From positions 523,652 to 587,651 of the forward strand of contig NZ_FOSZ01000002.1 of assembly GCF_900114415.1 (NCBI RefSeq): DNA of 64,000 bases, read 5' to 3'. The DNA comes from Shimia haliotis. GTDB lineage: Bacteria > Pseudomonadota > Alphaproteobacteria > Rhodobacterales > Rhodobacteraceae. Of this stretch, positions 1-8,525 are shown in pieces. The notes below the pieces were generated by a model. The model was not told the origin of the DNA. It searched no databases and saw only the letters and a list, made by a program, of their open reading frames with translations. Position 1 is the first letter of the stretch. Each line of letters starts with the position of its first letter. Both the position numbers and the translations under genes were made by a program.

Positions 1-1271
1 ATGTCCTTGATCGGATTATATCCGCCCGCCATGTCGCCATAAATCGTGGCATAGCCCACCGCGACCTCGGATTTGTTGCCCGTGGTCAGAAGCATCTCGC
101 CAAACTTGTTAGAGAGCGCCATAAGCAACAGCCCCCGCAGGCGGCTCTGGATGTTCTCTTCCGTCAGCCCGGGCTCGGTGCCTTCAAACAACGGCGCCAG
201 CGTGTTGGTGATCGCCTGTCGCCCTTCGGCAATTGGCACAAAATCATATCGTACACCCAACCGCTCCGCGATGTCCTTCGCGTCGCCCAAGGACTCCTCG
301 GAGGTATACTCGGACGGCAACATCACACAGCGCACATTGTCGGCGCCTAGCGCATCCACTGCAATCGTCGCGACCAACGCACTGTCGATGCCGCCCGACA
401 GACCCAAAAGAACCTTCTTGAAGCCGGTTTTGCCCATATAGTCGCGCAACGCTTCGACACAGACGCGGTAGTCCTGCTCCTCGCCCGCCGGCAAAAGAGC
501 TTTCGGCCCGTCCTTACAACGCCACCCCGCGGGGGTGCGCTCAAATTCCACGTGGGCAACAACCTCGTCAAACACAGGCAACTGCATCGCCAGCTCCCCA
601 CCGGGATTCAGCACAAAAGAACCGCCGTCAAAAACCTGATCGTCCTGACCGCCCACCATATTGAGGTACACAAGCGGCAATTCGGTTTCGATCACGCGGG
701 CGACCATATGGTTCATGCGTCGGTCAAACTTGTCGCGGTAATAGGGGCTGCCATTGGGCACCACGAGGATTTCCGCGCCGGTCTCCTCCAGCGTTTCCGC
801 CACATCCTCAAACCACGCATCCTCGCAAATCGGGCTGCCCACGCGCACGCCGTTCACGTCATATGGTCCACCCATAGGACCATGATCAAACAGGCGCTCT
901 TCATCAAAAACCGTGTAATTCGGCAGGTGGTGCTTCAGCTGGCGATGCACAATCTTGCCGCCCTTCAACACGAAATAGGCGTTGTATAGCTTGCCGCCCT
1001 CGACCCAAGGTCCGCCTACCGTCACCACAGGCCCATCAGCGCAATCCACCGCCAACTGTTCGATCTCGTCCAGTGCTGCCGCCTGCAAAGCAGGCTTCAT
1101 GATCAGGTCTTGCGCATTGTAGCCAACGATAAACATCTCCGGAAAGGCCACCATATCCGAGCCAGCCGCCTTGGCCTCCGCCCAAACGCTGCGCACCTTG
1201 TCGGCGTTACCGCGCAGATCCCCCATCACCGGATTGGCCTGCGCCATGGTCAAGCGGAACGTGTCTGACAT
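1..1271 (-). CDS. nadE: NAD+ synthase, glutamine-dependent (partial, 3' end outside window)
   Basis: Converts deamido-NAD to NAD+ with ATP and ammonia taken from glutamine, in the cytoplasm. Translated from the ATG at 1271 the protein starts MSDTFRLTMAQANPVMGDLRG, a typical nitrilase-type glutaminase domain with the PICEDAWF cysteine region at about residue 150. The ATP-pyrophosphatase domain follows, with the P-loop LLGLSGGIDSALV at about residue 290. The reading frame is open to the window edge and ends in GYATIYGDMAGGYNPIKD, so roughly 130 C-terminal residues of the usual ~550 are missing. It is divergent from the MORN gene. No operon partner is visible. Confidence 0.95.
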   Translation of the reverse strand, partial: MSDTFRLTMAQANPVMGDLRGNADKVRSVWAEAKAAGSDMVAFPEMFIVGYNAQDLIMKPALQAAALDEIEQLAVDCADGPVVTVGGPWVEGGKLYNAYFVLKGGKIVHRQLKHHLPNYTVFDEERLFDHGPMGGPYDVNGVRVGSPICEDAWFEDVAETLEETGAEILVVPNGSPYYRDKFDRRMNHMVARVIETELPLVYLNMVGGQDDQVFDGGSFVLNPGGELAMQLPVFDEVVAHVEFERTPAGWRCKDGPKALLPAGEEQDYRVCVEALRDYMGKTGFKKVLLGLSGGIDSALVATIAVDALGADNVRCVMLPSEYTSEESLGDAKDIAERLGVRYDFVPIAEGRQAITNTLAPLFEGTEPGLTEENIQSRLRGLLLMALSNKFGEMLLTTGNKSEVAVGYATIYGDMAGGYNPIKD

Positions 1272-1482
1272 CGCCCTGCCTCCTGCTGAATTTCGTCGGC
1301 CAAAGATGTAGCAGACCCAGCGCCAAGGAAAAGCGCATTCACATGCCCAACCCTACCCAAAGGCCAAAACACGGCCTGCCCGCAAAATGCGTTGCCCCAC
1401 GCAACCCATTGATCTAAAATTCGAACCAAAGCCGATGAACGGCCACGAATACCCCTCTCGCGGGCAATATGGGACAAAATTT

Positions 1483-2874
1483 ATGAGCAGAACTCAGGCA
1501 CTTACTCTAGCCATCCTGCTGGCGGCCGCTCCGGCCTTCGCACAGGACAGCCAGGTTCTGACAAAACAATACGACGACGGCGGCGTGTACGAAGGCACCT
1601 TCAAGGGCGGCCTGCAACACGGCACGGGCACATATCGTCTACCAAACGGCTATGAATACACCGGCGCTTGGGTCGACGGCGAGATCGTTGGCAAAGGCAT
1701 GGCCCGCTTCCCCAACGGGTCTGTGTACGAAGGTGACTTCGCGAAAGGCAAACCACACGGCGCAGGCAAAATCACGTTCACCGACGGCGGCACCTACGAA
1801 GGCGTCTGGGCGGAAGGCAAAATCACCGGACAGGGCGTCGCGATTTATGCCAACGGAGTGCGCTACGAAGGCGATTTCATGAACGCCGTACATCACGGGC
1901 ACGGCACAATGCTGTCGCCAAACGGCTACCAGTACGAAGGCGGCTGGGTTGATGGCGTCAAAGAAGGTCTGGGCAAAATCACCTATCCCGATGGCACCAT
2001 CTATGACGGGCAGATCGCCGCGGGCGAACGCGAGGGCACCGGATCGCTGACCATGCCTGATGGTCTTGTCTACGAAGGCACATGGGTTGCCGGTCAGATC
2101 GACGGCAACGGCACTCTGACCCAACCCAACGGCGACGTCTATGTGGGCGAACTCGTCGGAGGTCAGAGACAGGGCCAAGGCCACGTCACCTATGCCAACG
2201 GCGACACCTACGCCGGCACGTTTGAAACCGACCAACGTCACGGACAAGGCACCTTCAACGGCGCGGACGGCTACACCTATGTCGGCAGCTGGGTGAACGG
2301 CCGCATCGAGGGCGAAGGTCAGGTCACATACCCTGACGGCTCTGTTTATGTGGGCGCGTTCCGCAACAACCTTGCCGACGGTCTGGGCAAGATCACATAC
2401 CCTGACGGCTCAACCTACGACGGCGGCTGGAAAGCCGGTGTAATCGAAGGCGCCGGCAAGGCCACCTATGCCAATGGTCTGGTCTATGAAGGCGAATTCA
2501 AATCCGCCAAAAACCACGGTCAAGGCACGATCACCTATGCGGACGGCTACCGCTACGAAGGCGGTTGGCAGGACGGTCAGCGCCACGGCATGGGCATCGC
2601 CACCTACGCCGACGGCACCGTCTACAAAGGCAACTTCGTGAACGGTCAGCGCGAAGGCATCGGAGAAATCCTGATGCCGGACGGCTTCAAGTACGCAGGT
2701 GACTGGAAAGGCGGAGAAATCGACGGCATCGGCGTCGCGACCTACGCCAATGGCGACATCTACGAGGGCACTTTCAAGGCCGGCAAACGCCAAGGCGAAG
2801 GCACCATGAAATACGCCAGCGGGGAAGAAGCGACAGGCAACTGGGAAAACGGCTCACTCGCAACCGACGGCTGA
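1483..2874 (+). CDS. Secreted MORN-repeat protein
   Basis: A 463-residue protein with a signal peptide (residues 1-20, ending AAAPAFA|QDS) followed almost entirely by MORN repeats. I count 18 full 23-residue repeats of the form YEGxFxxGxxHGxGxxxxxxGx plus one degenerate C-terminal copy. MORN arrays form elongated beta-sheet rods and in other proteins bind partners or membranes; no catalytic domain is present here. I chose the ATG at 1483 over an in-frame ATG at 1387 because it begins directly with the signal peptide. The DNA carries a matching 69-bp periodicity. The cellular role is unknown; export suggests a periplasmic or surface location. Confidence 0.85.
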   Translation: MSRTQALTLAILLAAAPAFAQDSQVLTKQYDDGGVYEGTFKGGLQHGTGTYRLPNGYEYTGAWVDGEIVGKGMARFPNGSVYEGDFAKGKPHGAGKITFTDGGTYEGVWAEGKITGQGVAIYANGVRYEGDFMNAVHHGHGTMLSPNGYQYEGGWVDGVKEGLGKITYPDGTIYDGQIAAGEREGTGSLTMPDGLVYEGTWVAGQIDGNGTLTQPNGDVYVGELVGGQRQGQGHVTYANGDTYAGTFETDQRHGQGTFNGADGYTYVGSWVNGRIEGEGQVTYPDGSVYVGAFRNNLADGLGKITYPDGSTYDGGWKAGVIEGAGKATYANGLVYEGEFKSAKNHGQGTITYADGYRYEGGWQDGQRHGMGIATYADGTVYKGNFVNGQREGIGEILMPDGFKYAGDWKGGEIDGIGVATYANGDIYEGTFKAGKRQGEGTMKYASGEEATGNWENGSLATDG

Positions 2875-2895
2875 CGCGGATCGAATTACGACATT

Positions 2896-2930
2896 GGGCA
2901 AAATTGGACTTTCAAGTCGAAATTTTGCCC
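2896..2930. terminator. Long hairpin downstream of the MORN gene
   Basis: A near-perfect 35-bp inverted repeat. GGGCAAAATT pairs with AATTTTGCCC, and GACTT pairs with AAGTC closer to a 2-3 base loop. It lies 22 bp after the MORN stop codon. A T tract is missing, so it may be a weak terminator or mRNA 3' stabiliser rather than a classic Rho-independent terminator. Confidence 0.5.
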
Positions 2931-3021
2931 ACCTCCCTGAATATCAACAACTATTCTCGCTTGCCCTCACCCTAACTTGAGGCCCTAAACCTATCCGGCA
3001 CCCACAACTCCGGAGCCGCGA

Positions 3022-3609
3022 ATGCACGTCCTCACTGTTCTTGACCACCCCAACCCCAAGTCCTTCAGCGCTGCCGCTGCCGGCGCCTTCATGCGCGGCG
3101 CAACCGACGCGGGCCACACGACAGAACTTGCCGACTTGAATACCGAGAGTTTCTCCCCCCTTTGGTCCATGGCGGACATCGGTGACGACACCCCGCCTGA
3201 CGTTGCCCGCGAACAGGACCGCATCGCCCGCGCCGATGCCATCTGTCTGGTATTCCCGCTCTTCTGGTGGGGCATGCCGTCGATGACAAAGGGCTGGGTC
3301 GACCGCACCTTTCGCTGGGGCTGGGCCCATGACCAGCTCGACAATCCGGAGCAATCCCTGCTGCGACCTCGCACCGGCGTCCTGCTTGTTCCTGCTGGCG
3401 CCCGCTCCGATGAAATCCAAACCGAAGGCTACCTTGACGCGCTCGAAACCGCATGGACCAAAGGCACCTTTGGTTTCTTCGGCTTCTCACCCCGCAAACT
3501 CGAACTGCTCTATGGCTCCACCGGCTCAGACGCCCGCCGCGCTGCGCTGCTGGAGCAAGCCTTCCAATGCGGCCTCACCCTGCCTTCACCAGACAACCCG
3601 CGCGCCTGA
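3022..3609 (+). CDS. Flavodoxin-fold NAD(P)H:quinone oxidoreductase
   Basis: 195 residues with the layout of the Flavodoxin_2 (NQO1/MdaB/KefF) family: an N-terminal FMN-binding strand-loop (VLDHPNPKSFS, residues 5-15) and the conserved FPLFWWGMPSMTKGWVDRTF segment (about residues 79-98) that contributes to the FMN and quinone site. Such enzymes perform two-electron reduction of quinones or related electrophiles in the cytoplasm. The 3' end overlaps the convergent SDR gene by 24 bp. Substrate unknown. Confidence 0.8.
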   Translation: MHVLTVLDHPNPKSFSAAAAGAFMRGATDAGHTTELADLNTESFSPLWSMADIGDDTPPDVAREQDRIARADAICLVFPLFWWGMPSMTKGWVDRTFRWGWAHDQLDNPEQSLLRPRTGVLLVPAGARSDEIQTEGYLDALETAWTKGTFGFFGFSPRKLELLYGSTGSDARRAALLEQAFQCGLTLPSPDNPRA

Positions 3610-4245
3610 GTAATCATAAAACCCACCCGTCTGCTCGGGTTCCAAGCCATCGAGCACGTCCAATAACTTTGCCGCACTCTCCTGCGCCGTCAGTTTCTCC
3701 CGCCCCGCAAAACCTGCGGTAAACGATGTCTCCACGGTGCCCGGGTGCAACGCCACACAGACCGCCCGCTTGTGCGTCCGCGCCAACTCAATCGCGCCGG
3801 TATGCACAATCTGGTTCAGCGCCGCCTTGCTCGCCCGATACGAATACCAGCCCCCTGCCCGATTGTCTCCAATCGACCCCACCCGCGCCGACAGCGCAGC
3901 AAACACGCCCCGCCCAGATCGCGCCAACAACCGCGGCGCATGGCGCAAAACCAAGGCCGGCCCAATTGCGTTCACGGCGAATTGCCCCGCCAACTCCTCC
4001 GCCGAAACCTCCCGCAACGCCTTTTCCGGCCGCACCCGCGTGCTGACCAACGCCCCCGTCGCCACAAAAATCAGATTAAACACCCCCTCAAGCGCCGCGA
4101 TCTGCGCCTCCGCCACATCCGGTCGCGTGACGTCAAACCCGTCCCGCCCCCGAGAAAGCCCGACAACCTCAGCCCCCCGTGCGCGCAACTCCGCCGCCAC
4201 CGCCGCACCAATCCCGCCACTCTCCCCAACCACCAACGCCCGCAT
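3586..4245 (-). CDS. Short-chain dehydrogenase/reductase
   Basis: 219 residues, a compact classical SDR. The nucleotide-binding motif GESGGIGAAVAAEL is at residues 7-20, the serine in the ALSAR segment lies near residue 120, and the catalytic YxxxK is in YSYRASKAALNQIVHTG. The C-terminus PEQTGGFYDYSG resembles SDRs annotated as C-factor-like cell-signalling proteins. Reaction and substrate cannot be deduced. The gene converges on and overlaps the flavodoxin-fold reductase gene by 24 bp. Confidence 0.8.
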   Translation of the reverse strand: MRALVVGESGGIGAAVAAELRARGAEVVGLSRGRDGFDVTRPDVAEAQIAALEGVFNLIFVATGALVSTRVRPEKALREVSAEELAGQFAVNAIGPALVLRHAPRLLARSGRGVFAALSARVGSIGDNRAGGWYSYRASKAALNQIVHTGAIELARTHKRAVCVALHPGTVETSFTAGFAGREKLTAQESAAKLLDVLDGLEPEQTGGFYDYSGARVVW

Positions 4246-4389
4246 CTCATCCTCCTAACACTCTCAAACCATACGACCCCGCGCCCCTCTCCGGATGACA
4301 CATGTCTTTTTTGGTCGCCAAATACCTCTGGGGAGCGGCGGCTTGCTGACGCCGCGGCAGAGCCCCAAAACCTCCGCCAAAATTTCCAC

Positions 4390-4418
4390 TTTTCATTTGA
4401 CCTTCGGCATGTATAAAT
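4390..4418 (+). promoter_or_regulatory. Candidate promoter of the leuA leader
   Basis: A -10-like TATAAAT at 4412-4418 is preceded by a -35-like TTTTCA at 4390-4395 with a 16-bp spacer. The predicted transcription start, 6-8 bases after the -10 box, coincides with the ATG of the leader ORF at 4426. No Shine-Dalgarno sequence precedes that ATG, so the leader mRNA may be leaderless. This is a sequence-match inference only. Confidence 0.4.
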
Positions 4419-4425
4419 CCGCCCC

Positions 4426-4515
4426 ATGACACGTCCGGCCCATATCGCACCTATTTCCGCGCGCTCCAGCGCCGCGATTTCGGCTGGCCTCCTGCGTCTT
4501 CTAGCCCGCCTCTGA
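4426..4515 (+). CDS. leuL: leu leader peptide (attenuation sensor), 29 aa
   Basis: A 29-codon ORF ending in Leu-Leu-Arg-Leu-Leu-Ala-Arg-Leu, five leucines in the last eight codons including a CTA, immediately followed by TGA. It sits 90 bp upstream of leuA on the same strand. Its stop codon lies inside the left arm of a 10-bp perfect hairpin. This is the arrangement of a ribosome-mediated transcription attenuator: stalling at Leu codons when charged tRNA-Leu is scarce would change which downstream hairpin forms. The ATG lacks a Shine-Dalgarno sequence. The stretch 4246-4425 upstream holds only the candidate promoter. Confidence 0.7.
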   Translation: MTRPAHIAPISARSSAAISAGLLRLLARL

Positions 4516-4567
4516 GCGTGCCGTTTTGGCGCGACCGCTCAGAGGATGCCGCTTCGCGCCCCAAAAC
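4509..4567 (+). promoter_or_regulatory. leuA attenuator: two mutually exclusive hairpins
   Basis: Hairpin A pairs CCTCTGAGCG (4509-4518) with CGCTCAGAGG (4536-4545), a perfect 10-bp stem. Hairpin B pairs GTTTTGGCGCGA (4523-4534) with TCGCGCCCCAAAAC (4554-4567), 12 bp with a two-base bulge. The left arm of B lies in the loop of A and the right arm of A lies in the loop of B, so they cannot both form as simple stems. The left arm of A overlaps the leader's last codons and stop. No T tract follows hairpin B, so it may act by another termination mode or by masking the leuA ribosome site. Confidence 0.6.
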
Positions 4568-4604
4568 AGCCCGAAATTCAAGAAGACCCTGAAAAGAGAT
4601 CCAC

Positions 4605-6182
4605 ATGACCGATACAGCCCAACAAGACCGCGTTGTCATTTTTGACACGACCCTCCGCGACGGCGAGCAAAGCCCCGGCGCCACCATGACTCATGACGAA
4701 AAGCTGGAAATCGCCAGCATGCTCGATGACATGGGTGTCGACATCATCGAGGCCGGATTTCCAATTGCCTCCGAGGGCGATTTCAACGCGGTGTCCGAAA
4801 TTGCCAAAAACTCGGTGAATTCCCGCATCTGCGGCCTCGCGCGGGCCAACATCACCGACATCGACCGCTGCTGGGAGGCTGTCAAACACGCCGGCAAACC
4901 CCGCATTCACACCTTTATCGGCACATCCCCCCTGCACCGCGCCATCCCGAACCTCACGATGGACGAGATGGCCGACAAGATCCACGAAACCGTGACCCAC
5001 GCCCGCAATCTCTGCGACAACGTGCAATGGTCGCCGATGGACGCCACCCGCACCGAATGGGATTACCTCTGCCGCGTGATCGAGATCGCCATCAAGGCCG
5101 GCGCCAGCACGATCAACATCCCCGACACCGTCGGCTACACCGCCCCGATGGAAAGCGCCGAACTGATCAAAAAGCTGATCGAAACGGTGCCTGGCGCGGA
5201 TGAGGTGATCTTTGCCACCCACTGCCACAACGACCTTGGCATGGCGACCGCCAACTCTCTGGCCGCCGTCGCTGGCGGCGCACGTCAGATCGAATGCACC
5301 ATCAACGGTCTGGGCGAACGCGCTGGCAACACCGCGCTCGAAGAGGTCGTCATGGCGCTGAAGGTGCGTAACGACATCATGCCGTGGACCACGGGCATCG
5401 ACACCAAAAAGCTGATGAACATCTCCCGCCGTGTCGCCACCGTGTCGGGCTTTCCAGTGCAGTTCAACAAGGCCATCGTCGGCAAGAACGCCTTTGCGCA
5501 TGAGTCCGGTATCCACCAAGACGGCATGCTCAAGAACAAAGAAACCTTCGAGATCATGCGCCCCGAGGACGTAGGCCTCGCAGGCACCTCCCTGCCGCTT
5601 GGCAAACACTCCGGCCGCGCCGCCCTGCGCGACAAGCTCGAACAGCTCGGCTTTGAAGTGGGCGACAACCAACTCAAGGACATCTTTGTGCGCTTCAAAG
5701 AGCTGGCGGACCGCAAAAAAGAGGTCTTTGACGACGACATCATCGCGCTCGTGCGCGCTGGCGGCGGCGAAGATGAAGACGATCATCTACAGCTTGTCAG
5801 CATGAAAGTGACCTGCGGCACCGGCGGCCCTGCCGAGGCGACGGTTGAGATGGAAATCGACGGCAAAGACGTCTCCGCCACCTGCGAAGGCGACGGTCCT
5901 GTGGATGCCACTTTCAAAGCGATCCGCGAGAACTTCCCCAACGCCGCGCATCTGGAGCTCTATCAGGTGAGCGCCGTGACCGAAGGCACCGATGCGCAGG
6001 CCACCGTCTCTGTGCGCCTTGAAGAAGACGGCATCATCGCCACCGGCCAGTCCGCCAACACCGATACGGTGGTGGCCTCGGCCAAAGCCTACATCCACGC
6101 GCTCAACCGCCTGCTCGTGCGCCGCGGCAAAGTGGGCGAAGGCGCGGATGCCAAAGAGATTTCCTACAAAGATCTCGCCTGA
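4605..6182 (+). CDS. leuA: 2-isopropylmalate synthase
   Basis: Condenses acetyl-CoA with 2-oxoisovalerate in the first committed step of leucine synthesis. 525 residues. The catalytic TIM barrel begins with VIFDTTLRDGEQSPGATMT (family signature, about residues 10-28), the metal-binding histidines are in ATHCHNDLGMATANS (about 204-218), and the GLGERAGNT segment follows. The C-terminal LeuA dimer/regulatory domain for leucine feedback runs from about residue 390. Start at 4605 follows a purine-rich GAAAAGAG. It is the only gene behind the leader attenuator and is followed by a strong terminator. Confidence 0.97.
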   Translation: MTDTAQQDRVVIFDTTLRDGEQSPGATMTHDEKLEIASMLDDMGVDIIEAGFPIASEGDFNAVSEIAKNSVNSRICGLARANITDIDRCWEAVKHAGKPRIHTFIGTSPLHRAIPNLTMDEMADKIHETVTHARNLCDNVQWSPMDATRTEWDYLCRVIEIAIKAGASTINIPDTVGYTAPMESAELIKKLIETVPGADEVIFATHCHNDLGMATANSLAAVAGGARQIECTINGLGERAGNTALEEVVMALKVRNDIMPWTTGIDTKKLMNISRRVATVSGFPVQFNKAIVGKNAFAHESGIHQDGMLKNKETFEIMRPEDVGLAGTSLPLGKHSGRAALRDKLEQLGFEVGDNQLKDIFVRFKELADRKKEVFDDDIIALVRAGGGEDEDDHLQLVSMKVTCGTGGPAEATVEMEIDGKDVSATCEGDGPVDATFKAIRENFPNAAHLELYQVSAVTEGTDAQATVSVRLEEDGIIATGQSANTDTVVASAKAYIHALNRLLVRRGKVGEGADAKEISYKDLA

Positions 6183-6208
6183 TCAAAAACCTATGCAATC
6201 TGACCGAA

Positions 6209-6232
6209 GCCGCCCCTTGGGGCGGCTTTTTT
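6209..6232 (+). terminator. Rho-independent terminator of leuA
   Basis: GCCGCCCC pairs with GGGGCGGC with a minimal TT loop, directly followed by six T residues. It lies 26 bp after the leuA stop. Confidence 0.9.
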
Positions 6233-6306
6233 CGTAGTGCAAGCCTGTGCAAAGAACTAAATGCAGCTCTTGATTCCGCGCCATTCACCCCCCACTCCTA
6301 TTCCCT

Positions 6307-6858
6307 ATGAGCCAAACACCTGATCTCACCGCCGTTTGGTCCGCCTACCGCGACCGTCTGAAGGCCTTCCTGCACGCCCGCGTATCGAACCACGCGGACG
6401 TCGACGACCTCTTGCAAGACATCTCGATCAAGGTCTTCACCGGCCTGCCCGACCTCGCAGATCACACCAAACTGCAACCCTGGCTCTTTCAAACCGCCAA
6501 CCGCGCCATCATCGACCACTACCGTCGCCAAGGCCGCGCCGCGCCCAATCCTGACGACCTCTGGTATGCCGATGACGACCCCATCCTGCGCCACCAGCTT
6601 GAGGCCTGCGTCGCCCCTTTCATCAAGGCCCTGCCGCAAGACACCGCCGCCCTCCTGACCGAGATCGACCTCAACGGCACACCGCAGCGTGCCTACGCAG
6701 AGGCCCACGACATCCCCTATTCCACCCTGAAATCCCGCGTCACCAAGGCCCGTTCCGACCTGCGCGACCTATTTGACAGTTGCTGCAAATTCACCATCGA
6801 CGCCCGTGGGGGTCTTTCAGAAATAGAAAGAAAATCAAACGGTTGCGGACCTTGTTGA
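6307..6858 (+). CDS. ECF RNA polymerase sigma factor with cysteine-rich tail (SigZ-like)
   Basis: 183 residues. Region 2 spans about residues 7-77 (DVDDLLQDISIKVFTGLPDL, then WLFQTANRAIIDHYRRQGR), and region 4 is a helix-turn-helix at about residues 108-155 (YAEAHDIPYSTLKSRVTKAR). The tail of about 25 residues carries Cys159-Cys160 and a terminal Cys180-Gly-Pro-Cys183. No anti-sigma factor gene is adjacent. Cysteine tails act as metal or redox sensors in some ECF factors (CorE type), which is inference here. The neighbours are a glutathione S-transferase with a CCG tail and a ZIP metal transporter. Confidence 0.85.
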   Translation: MSQTPDLTAVWSAYRDRLKAFLHARVSNHADVDDLLQDISIKVFTGLPDLADHTKLQPWLFQTANRAIIDHYRRQGRAAPNPDDLWYADDDPILRHQLEACVAPFIKALPQDTAALLTEIDLNGTPQRAYAEAHDIPYSTLKSRVTKARSDLRDLFDSCCKFTIDARGGLSEIERKSNGCGPC

Positions 6859-6934
6859 AATTTCTTTAAAAAATCCGTCGTCTTTTCCGCACGTCCTTCG
6901 TCTTACCCAGTGAAAGACACCAAAGGACACTCCA

Positions 6935-7645
6935 ATGATCAAAATCGTCAGTTTCACCATCTGTCCCTTCGTGCAGCGCGTCACAGCCCTGCTGGAAGCC
7001 AAACAGATGCCCTACGACATCGAATTCATCTCGCTCGCGGACAAGCCGCAATGGTTCCTCGACCTCTCCCCAACCGGTCAGGTGCCCATGTTGGTCACAG
7101 AGGCCGGCACAGCGCTGTTTGAAAGCGATGCCATCGTCGAATACATCGACGACATCTCCGTCCCGCTGGAACCCGACCTCACGCCAGAGCAACGCGCCAT
7201 CAACCGCGCGTGGTCCTATCAGGCTTCCAAACACTACCTCGTGCAGTGTGGCACCATGTCCTCCAAAGATCCCGCCACCTTCACCGAACGCGGCAAGAAA
7301 CTCACCGCCGCCTTTGCACGCGCGGAGAAACGGCTTGGCGACGGCCCCTTTTTCAACGGCAATACCCTCGGCAACGTCGACATCGCATGGCTTGTGTTGC
7401 TGCACCGCGCTCACATCGTTCAGGCCCACTCCGGCCACGACATGCTCGCCGATTTCCCCAAGGTGAAAGCATGGCAGCAGACGCTGATGGACACCGGCAT
7501 CCCGCAAAAATCAGTTGCCGCCGAGTTCTCCAAGAAATTCCACGCCTTCTACCTCAGCGACACCACATGGCTTGGCCGCGGCGCCAACCACAACGAGGCC
7601 TCCTGCCAGCCCGCCAAATCTTCCGGTAGCGGATGCTGCGGCTAG
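6935..7645 (+). CDS. Glutathione S-transferase family protein
   Basis: 236 residues. The thioredoxin-fold N-terminal domain has the CPFVQR active-site segment at residues 10-15 (omega/glutaredoxin-like cysteine type), cis-proline GQVPMLV at about 48-54 and ESDAIVEYID at 63-72. The all-helical C-terminal domain follows. The tail is unusual: after the fold it ends in a Ser/Gly-rich stretch with Cys-Cys-Gly. It probably conjugates or reduces substrates with glutathione in the cytoplasm. It lies 76 bp downstream of the sigma-factor gene on the same strand and may be its target; this is inference. Confidence 0.85.
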   Translation: MIKIVSFTICPFVQRVTALLEAKQMPYDIEFISLADKPQWFLDLSPTGQVPMLVTEAGTALFESDAIVEYIDDISVPLEPDLTPEQRAINRAWSYQASKHYLVQCGTMSSKDPATFTERGKKLTAAFARAEKRLGDGPFFNGNTLGNVDIAWLVLLHRAHIVQAHSGHDMLADFPKVKAWQQTLMDTGIPQKSVAAEFSKKFHAFYLSDTTWLGRGANHNEASCQPAKSSGSGCCG

Positions 7646-7648
7646 GCC

Positions 7649-8362
7649 TCAGCCGATCACCATGTCGCCCGCAAGGCCCAAGGCAAAACCTGCCACGGCT
7701 CCCAAAGCGGGCGACCATGTGCCGTCCTCATGCGCTTCCGGCGCAATGTCTTGAAAGACCAGATAAAGAACCCCGCCCGCGGCAAAGATCATGATCCCGC
7801 CCAAAATGGCCGGCGCTTGAGACAGAAAATGGAACCCCAGCGCCGCGCAGAGTGGCCCTAGCCCCGCGAGCCCGACAAAAATCACAAGAACAAGCCACGC
7901 CGGCGTTTGCCCCTTGGCCCAGATATCCCGAAATGCGCCGAACCCTTCCGGCAAGTTCTGCAAGAACATCATCGCCGCCAACAATTTCGCCGTAGCGGCT
8001 TCTGTCACCAACAACGCCCCAAGCGCCATGGCTTCCGGCAGAAAATCCAGCAACATAGCCAACAACAACGCGCCACTTCCGCCCGCCTTTGCCAGCTTTT
8101 TGTCCACCAGATAAAACGTCACCCCGCCCCCAAGCAGCAACGAGACCGCCATTGCGGCCGGCAGGTTTTCCGCGCCCTTGGGCACCAGAACCAGAGCCAC
8201 AGCCGACAACAACGCACCGCCGCCAAAGGCTGTTACCCCTTTGACAAACCGCGTTTCGACGCGCCTGTCGTGAATATGTTCCATCCGCGCAAGCAAACCG
8301 CCCAAAGGCATCGCCAATCCGGCAAACAGCGCCAACATCAAAGCATAGGTCAAGTCATCCAT
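7649..8362 (-). CDS. ZIP-family metal transporter
   Basis: 237 residues, almost all hydrophobic, with about seven to eight membrane segments. The family pattern HIH plus variable loop is seen at residues 29-31 (EHIHDRRVE). The conserved TM4/TM5 metal-site helices appear as LLDFLPEAMALGALL and FLQNLPEGFGAF (the NLPEG motif is typical of ZupT/ZIP proteins). It imports divalent cations such as zinc or iron across the inner membrane. It converges on the glutathione S-transferase gene with only 3 bp between the stop codons. Confidence 0.85.
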   Translation of the reverse strand: MDDLTYALMLALFAGLAMPLGGLLARMEHIHDRRVETRFVKGVTAFGGGALLSAVALVLVPKGAENLPAAMAVSLLLGGGVTFYLVDKKLAKAGGSGALLLAMLLDFLPEAMALGALLVTEAATAKLLAAMMFLQNLPEGFGAFRDIWAKGQTPAWLVLVIFVGLAGLGPLCAALGFHFLSQAPAILGGIMIFAAGGVLYLVFQDIAPEAHEDGTWSPALGAVAGFALGLAGDMVIG

Positions 8363-8525
8363 GCCGCGAACCTAATGACCTCCGCGCAGCAATGCGAGCC
8401 TGCTGATGCCGAAGCCTCACAAAAACAGCGGATTTCGCCCGATCCCTCGGCAATCACTCGCTGAACAGCAAAAGAGGGCTCCTTCAACCAGAGCACCCTT
8501 CCCAAATGTGGTCTCGCGCTCGGGA

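Noticed and set aside
4246..4604. Riboswitch upstream of leuA
   Set aside because: The leucine-rich ORF and overlapping stems explain the region as ribosome-mediated attenuation; no aptamer-like conserved core was seen.
4578..5786. Long minus-strand open frame across leuA
   Set aside because: It is an antisense shadow of leuA codons; leuA itself is certain from motifs and length.
6859..6934. ECF-type promoter before the glutathione S-transferase gene
   Set aside because: CGTC occurs three times, as in ECF -10 elements, but no matching -35 lies at the usual 15-17 bp distance.
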